Source of the DNA: Dichotomocladium elegans
Lineage: Eukaryota; Mucoromycota; Mucoromycetes; Mucorales; Lichtheimiaceae
Length of the DNA stretch: 64,000 nt
Assembly: GCA_025716815.1 (NCBI GenBank)
Contig: JAIXMN010000005.1
Coordinates: 1,798,001-1,862,000, forward strand
Direction of reading: 5' to 3'
Shown here one piece after another: positions 56,701-64,000 of the stretch. The notes under the pieces were generated by a model. It made no database searches. It was not told the DNA's origin and was given only the letters and a program-made list of their open reading frames with translations. Position numbers and translations under genes: made by a program. Each line of letters starts with the position of its first letter. Positions within the stretch are counted from its first letter, which is position 1.

Positions 56701-59700
56701 GTCTCTACATATAGGAAGAAAAATTGTCAGATCAGCTCCCGCTTGTCATTGTATGCGACCGCTTTGGTTTCGTATACGATCTCGTACTCTACCTGTATCA
56801 CAATAATCTGCAAAACTATATCGAGACATATGTACAGAAGGTGAATCCTGCTCGAACACCCGAGGTTGTCGGCGGGTTATTGGATGTCGGCTGCGAAGAG
56901 GAGATCATCAAAAACCTTTTGCTTTCAATCAAGGGGGAACTGTCGGTCGCTAAACTCTGCGAAGAGGTGGAGCAGCGGAATCGACTCAAGCTGCTGCTAC
57001 CGTGGCTAGATATGCGAGTGAATGAGATGTCCTCTGATCCTGAGGTGTATAACGCACTGGCAAAAATATATGTCGATACAAACCAAAACCCCGAGCCATT
57101 CTTGAAGGATAACCAGGTATATATAAAAGTGAAGAAAACAGACAGAATCGCTACCGAGGGACTGACATCCAAAAATGCATAGCTCTATGACCCTCTCACG
57201 ATTGGCAAGTTCTGTGAAAAGCGGGATCCATATCTTGCATACATCTGCTACCAAAAGGGCAAGTGCGATAAGGAGCTGATCAACATTACAAACGAAAACA
57301 GCATGTTTAAGCACCAAGCCCGCTACCTGATTAGCCGCCGCGATGAGCATTTATGGGCTGATGTTCTCCAAGGAAGTAATGAACATCGGCGTGAGTTGGT
57401 TGACCAGGTAAATGATTTATGAGGCCGAGATGAATGAAGTCGTCCATGCGTAACCAACATTCCTTTCCTGGAATAGATTGTAGCAATTGCACTCCCCGAG
57501 TGCAAGGACCCCGAAGATATCTCAGCTACTGTCAAGGCGTTTATGGCTGCGGATCTGCCGAACGAGCTGATCGAACTTCTTGAGAAGATCGTATTAGAGA
57601 ATGGTGCCTTTAGCGATAATAAAACTCTGCAGAACCTTTTACTCTTCACGGCAATTAAGGTAATCTTACCTATAGTAGGGCTGAGAAGAGACTGACTGTT
57701 TGAAATAGGCAGATTCGAGTCGAGTGATGGACTATATCAGCCGGCTTGACAACTTTGACGCATCGGAAGTTGCAGAAGTCTGTAATGGTGAGAGTCTCTA
57801 TGAGGAGGCCTTCAGTATCTACAAAAAATATAATGAGAATGCCAGCGCGATGGATGTCCTGGTGGACAAGATCGGTGACCTCGACCGTGCCCATGAGTTT
57901 GCGGAGCGTTGCGACGAGCCAGGGGTGTGGAGCAGACTTGCGAAAGCGCAACTTGACCAGATGCATGTCAAAGAAGCGATCGACTCTTATATCAAAGCTG
58001 ATGATACCTCGAATTACATGCAGGTTACGCGCCAGGCTGAGATGGATGAGAAGTACGAGGATCTTGCTCGTTATCTCGAGATAGCGCGAAAACACACCCG
58101 AGAGCCCTATATCGAAACAGAGCTTTTGGTTGCCTATGCCAAAGCAGATCGCTTGGACGACCTAGAGGATTTCATCGCAACGCCTAATATCGCGAATCTC
58201 CAGAAGGCGGGAGACCGCTGCTTCGAGAGCCAGCTGTTTGAGGCTGCTAAGGCGCTCTACTCGAGCATCCCAAACTATGGCGCATTAGCAACGACGATGA
58301 TCCGCCTCAAGGATTATCAGGGCGCAGTGGACTGTGCGCGCAAGGCAACTAGTACCAAGGTATGGAAACAAGTGAATGCAGAGTGCATTTTGCAGAAGGA
58401 GTTCCGCCTGGCGCAAATTTGCGGTCTCCATATCATTGTGCATGCGAATGAGCTCGAGGAGCTCGTCCATGTATACGAGGCAAATGGGTTTTTCGAGGAG
58501 CTTATCAGCCTGCTGGAGGCAGGCCTCCATCTGGAGCGGGCACATATGGGCATGTTTACCGAGCTCGCTGTCGTCTACGCAAAGTATGCCCCCGACAAGC
58601 TTATGGAACACATCCGGATTTTTGCGGGACGCATTAATATTCCTAAAGTTATCCGGGCTTGCAGCGACTGCCATCTCTGGAGCGAAGTCGTCTATCTTTA
58701 CATCCACTATGACGAGTTCGACAACGCCATCAGCACGATGATGGACCATGCTGGCGTTGCGTGGGACCATGCTGAGTTCAGTCAGCTGATTCCCAAGGTA
58801 TCCAATGTCGACCTCTATTACAAGGCGCTCCGGTTCTACCTCGAGCAACATCCGGGCCTTCTAAATGAGCTCCTCGACGTGATGGTTCCACGCATCAACC
58901 ACCCGCGCGTCGTACAGCTCTTTGAGGCGTCGGACAACATCCCGCTCATCAAGCCCTATCTGGTCTCTGTCCAGCATGTGAACAACAAGGCCGTCAATCA
59001 TGCACTGAATGAGCTGTACATTGAGGAGGAAGACCATCAGAGCTTGCGTGATTCGATCGAACAGCACGACAATGTGGACGCGCTCGATCTCGCCGAGCGA
59101 CTCGAGAAGCATGAGCTCGTCGAGTTTCGCCGCATCTCGGCTACGCTCTACAAGAACAACCGGCGCTGGCGCAAGTCGATTGCCATCTCGAAGCAAGACA
59201 GGCTTTTCAGGGATGCGATCGACACCGCTGCCGCATCGGATGACCATGAGCTGGCCGAGGAGCTTCTGCGATACTTTATCGAGGTCGGAAACCGCGAGTG
59301 CTTTGCAGCCATACTGTACACCTGCTACGACCTTATGCGCCCAGACGTCGTGATGGAGCTGGCGTGGCGCCATGGTCTGAACGACTTTGCCATGCCATAC
59401 ATGATCAACGTTATGAGAGAGCAGTTTTCAAAGGCATGTTACTCGGCCGTTTCTTTTGTTACCATCATTATTCCCCATCTTTTTCTAACACAAACAAAAC
59501 CGCCCCCCCCATCTATAACAGATCCATGTTTTGAGCAAGCAGGTAGCCGATCTGACCGAAAAGATGGAAAAACAGCAAGAGAACAATGCGGATGCGCTAA
59601 GCGTCACAGGAGGTGGAGTCGGTAACCCGCTCATGTTGACCTCCGGTAGTGGGACGCAATCACCGTTGATGACAACGCACTCAACTCTTCCGGGTAACCC

Positions 59701-59719
59701 GTCGTTTAGGTCTTGCTAA
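53800..59719 (+). CDS. CHC1: Clathrin heavy chain
   Basis: Fourteen proposed exons: 53800-53841, 53905-54112, 54176-54609, 54695-54979, 55043-55240, 55305-55595, 55661-56077, 56147-56399, 56465-56628, 56715-57116, 57183-57407, 57477-57659, 57709-59433, 59522-59719; 1674 aa, the usual length. The N-terminal beta-propeller starts [14 protein letters not shown] and includes [36 protein letters not shown] and [19 protein letters not shown]. The linker and seven CHC repeats follow ([85 protein letters not shown]), ending in the hub and a short disordered tail. It forms coat triskelia at the Golgi and plasma membrane. Introns 55596-55660 and 59434-59521 have GC donors (gcaagt, gcatgt). SMC6 is convergent 197 bp downstream. 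Confidence 0.95.
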
Positions 59720-59916
59720 GAAAGTTCCTCGGATGGATTTAGACGCTTTACGTATTTACAAAGTAGCTATTTACTAATTTCATTTCTTTAAAATGGATTT
59801 TTCTGATTACTACGTAATAATGGGATTGGAGTTAAAACCTTTCCTTCGTTTCATAGGTATATAGATCATTCAGCTAATTCATACAGACGAAGAATGGAGT
59901 AGAGAGAAGAGACACG

Positions 59917-62900
59917 TTAATTTTGCCGACGTTCAGGATCAGCAAGACGATGGACCCTGACATATGGCCCGGGATTCATATTGCTGGCATCTGATATATC
60001 AAAGTAAACATCTGTGATCAACATAAAGGCAAAAAAGGGATCAGTTCCCTACCTTGAGGTGTGATAAGAATATATTGGGAACTCGATTCACTTGCAGAAT
60101 CCATCTATGTAGGTCATTCATGATGGATTAGATTGCATATTCCATACACGAATCGTTATTGACATTGACACAAACCATCATCTTCATGCTCTGCTTGCGA
60201 TTGACTGCATCCATGTATACATCGAATTCGTCGAGGCTTGTGTATATAGAGGTGAAAGGGTGAATAAAAGCTCCATTTATACTAAAAAAGTTCTAAATGC
60301 TTACCAGACAATAGGAGACGCAATGCCCTGCCACAAAGCAAGCAAAAGACTGACTTGAGAGAAGGATTTCTCACCACCAGAAAGGGATTTTGAATCCTTG
60401 TGTCGAGTGCCTTTTTTAAATTGATCGCCAGTAGACACGCGCACTTCCAGCTTTTGTTTTTCGTGGTGGAAACGAAGATTTCCATCATCTCCACGCTTGT
60501 GCATGTAGTACTGGAAATGTCCCATGGCAGAGAGCGCAATATACTTTCGTAATAAAACCCATTTGGTCGTACGATCGTCCAGAGCCTTTCGCATTTTCTG
60601 GATAACATGGAATAGGATGAGCTCAAATAAAGACTCTCCATTCCTTGCTGCATTTTTCTTTACCTTGATCAATCCTTCCATCATTCTGACCGTTTTATCA
60701 GCCTCCGTCCAAGCAGTAAGCATCTCCATGGCTTCATCTTGAGCCTGTTCCAACGTTTTGCCAGTGCTATTTTTTTTTTTTACACGTCCATCAGTTTCTT
60801 CATATCTATACCAGCGTATCTTGTTTACCTCTTTTCCTTTTCAGCTTTGATCTTTATGAGCAATCCAATCTCTCTCTGAAGTGCCTCAGGCGTCTCGTCA
60901 GAATCCACGGGATTGGGGAAGCTCTCCATCGCCTGTTGCGTCCAACTCTGATGATCTTTTTAAGTCTCTGGGATCGAATCAAGGCTAACAAAACGCTTAC
61001 TTCCACCGTCTTCTCTACGTATTCGAGTTTCTTTCGCAAACTTTCAATACGTTCTTTAAATGTAGAAATCTTCTTATCAACGGTGTCCCTATCCTGGATG
61101 GCCTTCTGTTTTAGCCTTTCGCACTTTATGACATTTTGCTATTTGGAAAAAAGAAAATAGGTTAGTTCCTCCGTAACAAGTCCATACTATGGTATTTTAC
61201 CATATAGTCATTCAACTCCATCTGTCTCTGCTCGTCCGCCTGATCAAGGCGCTCTAGTTGTTCGGAAATCGTCCTCAGCTGCTCGCGGGTTTTGACTTCC
61301 TGGCCACGGACGTCTCTAAACTGGGAAACAAAGGCTTTGATCTGTGCTTCGATTTCCTTTGAAGCAAGTATCGTTAGATGTTTTCTTCAATTTAAAGGGA
61401 TTATTGTTTACATTAATTACGCACTTGTTTTTGATCCAAGAAAAATTGAATATTTGCAGGCTCTTCTTCCTGCAGCGATTCTTGTAGCGTTTGAATCTCA
61501 TTCTGGAATCGAACAATTCGAGACTTGATACCAGAAAGCTCGCGCTGTAAAAAGCAAGTACATATGAATGTCAACACTTCCACGAGCCCTTGTCAGCGTG
61601 CGGGGAGGGGTTATCTGCGTTACCGATAAGTCTGAGTGGCGAGCTCGCAACCTCTTGTACGCTGCATCATTCTGAGTTACTGCTTCTTCACATGCTCGTT
61701 TGCGTTGGACCAGCTGACGCAGTTTTTCTTCTGTGCGTCTATACACGATAGCACGTTAGATGACCATGATAGCAGCGCATAGCAATGGCTAACTCCTTAC
61801 CTTATTTCTGGTTCCAGGTCTTTGTTGAGACGAGGAGGGCCAGTGTACTTGTTCATGCCTTCTGTACGCAGACCGCGAGCAGCACCCACCTTGAAACATT
61901 CTTTTGTATAGCACATTTTGACGTTGCGAGGTCCTCCGTTTGCCATGATCCGATCGCCTTCGTCCCGCTCTCGGACTAGAACAACCTTCTCAATGTTGCA
62001 GCCAACGATGAACTGTCTCTTCACCCACTCATCGTCAAACTGTTACAAAGGATATCAACCGGTTAGCTAATCTCGATGGCAAATGTATCATAATCTACCT
62101 CCAAGGCTCGTAGGACTGTCAAGAATCGTTCATCTGGTTCGCTCGCACTATAGTCAAATAGATCATATTTCGAAACAATCACCGGCGTGGAATAATCCCT
62201 ATTTTCTCGGTGCGCATATGTGAGGACAAGACCAATGAAACGACAGCAATGCTATCTTCACAAGCTTACATTCTGTGGCGTTTCAAAATATTGGTCAAGA
62301 GTTGACGGTCCTGAAAATTTTCGACTACAAACGCGTTCATCTGTTTGTTGAGCACCATTTCGATTACATCCGAATATTCTGGATCCTTGAGTCTGATGAA
62401 GCTTCCAAGAGGCCCGACAGGTTTGCGTATCCAACGTCTCTCCACAGAGATGTCTTTGAGGACATTAGGAATGCTTTTACCATAGGCTTTTAGCCTGTCA
62501 GTTCGTTGTTCCTTCAGCCCTTCGTAGCGTTTCTTAGTTTCTGTTCCTTCACGAATGCAGCTTTCAAGATCCTTCTTTGCTGCTGCTGAAGTCGTTTCGA
62601 GATCGGCCCGCTGAATCTCCAGATCAGATATCTCATTCTCGATGCGAGTTTTCTCGTTTTCCTTTTCGACCTTTTGCTCCTTCAAGCTTTCGATTTTTGT
62701 CTCGACCGGTTCTCTCTTCAAGCGTTGACTTGATTCTTGATTTTTCGTTTCGCGCGCAATGTCATTTTCATATTTTTTTAACCGGGTCTTGGCAGACTTT
62801 ACCCGGTCGTTGATTTCGGTGAGATCGCTCTAGGAGTAAGAGCAATGAGCACGAGGGCCATCGGAACGGGTGGGGTATTAATGTGCCCATACCAGCTGCT

Positions 62901-64000
62901 CATTCAGAATATTATCCCATTTGATTTTCTCGTTGGTGACCTTTCTCTTTTCTTCTTCATGCGGCGCAATAGAGTTCTTGAATTTCTCTACTGTTTCTGA
63001 TGCTATTTTGACTTCTTCTTCAAAATGATGTACTTTGTTCTGATGTGCTCATGTCAGGATAGTACTTTTGTGTAATCAGCATAAACTTACCTGGAATCGT
63101 GTTTTCTTCTCCTCAAGGTTTTTGATCTCGTTTTCGACAGTTCTGATCTGCTCCTTATATGTTTGGCCTTCTTCTTTCTTCAGCGCAATCTGCCTCCACA
63201 CCAACTTGTTTTGATACTCCTCAATTTGGGTATCGATATCTCGGGCTTTGAGCATTTCCTTATATCGTTGCTCGGCCTCCTTGGCTTGCTTCCGGAGTTC
63301 TGGAAGATGTGCCTTTTTTCGTTCGATAATGATTTTTGTGGTGTCTATGCTTTCGCGAATCGCCTCATAATCATCATGTAGTTGTGCAAGCTGTGTTCCA
63401 CGCATAAACAGCTACGAAATGAAATAAAAAAAATTAAATATATTGGTTTCAAGGTGACAAATAAAAAAAAGAGAGCGAAGAATAGGTTGGTACCAACCTG
63501 GTATTTATCACTGGCCGTACTGGAATTCAAAAACTGACGTGCATTGTCCTGGCTGAGGACTGTCAGTGGATTATCGACCTGGATGGACATGTGATCGCAT
63601 ATTGCCGTTAATTCTTCGCGTTTCGTCGAAATAATCCTTCCGGATGAGTTTTTGATTTTGTAGCTGTTGACGCCATCCCGGAGAAGTTTGCGTTCGACCT
63701 GAATGAAATCCCCATAGACATCGGGTCGATAAGCATCGGGACCCTTGTTTGTCAAGACAACCGTGACCAACGCGGCGCTTTTTTACATTCGTAATTTGAT
63801 GAACATCTCGATGAGGCCGGTAATCGGTGTATGTTAACTTACTTTGCACCCTCCCGAATCAGTGAACCGAGGTTTTTGCCACGGTTGGTAGAATGAGCCT
63901 TGGCACCGAGTGCGATGGTCACTGCTGTCAAGATGGCGCTCTTACCGCCTTGCCATACGCACAGCTCTCAATATAAGCACATCATCGCATATCCTCCTTT
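59917..64000 (-). CDS. SMC6: SMC6, SMC5/6 complex ATPase (5' end beyond window)
   Basis: Sixteen exons are visible: 63843-63948, 63498-63777, 63091-63411, 62893-63039, 62270-62829, 62099-62198, 61801-62039, 61624-61738, 61425-61544, 61201-61356, 61001-61138, 60829-60947, 60305-60766, 60176-60236, 60053-60104, 59917-59990; about 1016 codons. The Walker A end GGKSAILTAVTIALGAKA opens the visible part. Then come MSIQVDNPLTVLSQDNARQF, the first coiled coil, the hinge (GPLGSFIRLKDPEYSDVIEM), the second coiled coil, the signature SKSLSGGEKSFSQVSLLLAL, Walker B CLDEFDVYMDAVNR and the end PGPYVRVHRLADPERRQN. It acts with SMC5 and the NSE subunits in DNA repair and resolution of joint molecules. The first exon(s) with the Walker A start lie right of position 64000. 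All introns look GT-AG. Confidence 0.94.

Overview
The window looks like nuclear DNA of an early-diverging fungus, probably Mucoromycota/Mucorales. That placement is inference. It rests on short introns (mostly 46-100 nt) with GT-AG borders, AT-rich intergenic DNA, fungal housekeeping genes, and Tc1/mariner, tyrosine-recombinase, LINE and Fanzor remnants. All exon models were built by eye from homology, reading frame and splice consensus. Where exon sums are given they divide by three, but nothing was checked against RNA or a database.

Layout. 0-5.2 kb: a small TPX2-motif gene, then a graveyard of DNA transposons (mariner relic, tyrosine-recombinase relic, Tc1 relic with both terminal inverted repeats). 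5.4-13.4 kb: SLY41-like transporter (-), COX16 (-), a mariner relic, a head-to-head pair of RING-type genes, and a nitronate monooxygenase (+). 13.6-20 kb: a C2H2 zinc-finger gene, a long gene-poor stretch, and a coiled-coil protein of unknown function. 20-30.2 kb: a dense block of eIF4E/4EHP-type (-), mitochondrial GTP/GDP carrier (-), a dysferlin-domain peroxin-like gene (+), a second nitronate monooxygenase (-) and the phosphatidylinositol 3-kinase VPS34 (-, 18 exons). 30.2-33.9 kb: gene-poor. 33.9-44.4 kb: a tRNA-Asn gene abutted by two head-to-tail non-LTR retrotransposons. 44.4-49.6 kb: retropepsin-like and mariner fragments, then a Fanzor (eukaryotic TnpB-like RNA-guided nuclease) gene. 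49.9-64 kb: RNase H1 (+), an intergenic region with a GC-rich island that may encode a structured RNA, clathrin heavy chain (+, 14 exons) and the 3' part of SMC6 (-, running off the window end).

Most interesting points. (1) The Fanzor locus at 47.4-49.3 kb keeps all RuvC and zinc-finger motifs and has a spliceosomal intron inside the zinc finger, but carries a stop codon and a frameshift. A palindromic ~65 bp sequence just downstream recurs at 7.7 kb. (2) The two LINEs start inside the 5' end of a tRNA-Asn gene, and a copy of that tRNA end lies at each 3' junction, suggesting tRNA-targeted insertion. Their first 290 bp are about 99% identical while the rest is clearly diverged. (3) At least four introns in essential genes use GC-AG borders.

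The housekeeping genes do not form one pathway. VPS34, clathrin and the SLY41-like transporter are membrane-traffic related; COX16 and the GTP/GDP carrier are mitochondrial; SMC6 and RNase H1 are genome-maintenance genes.
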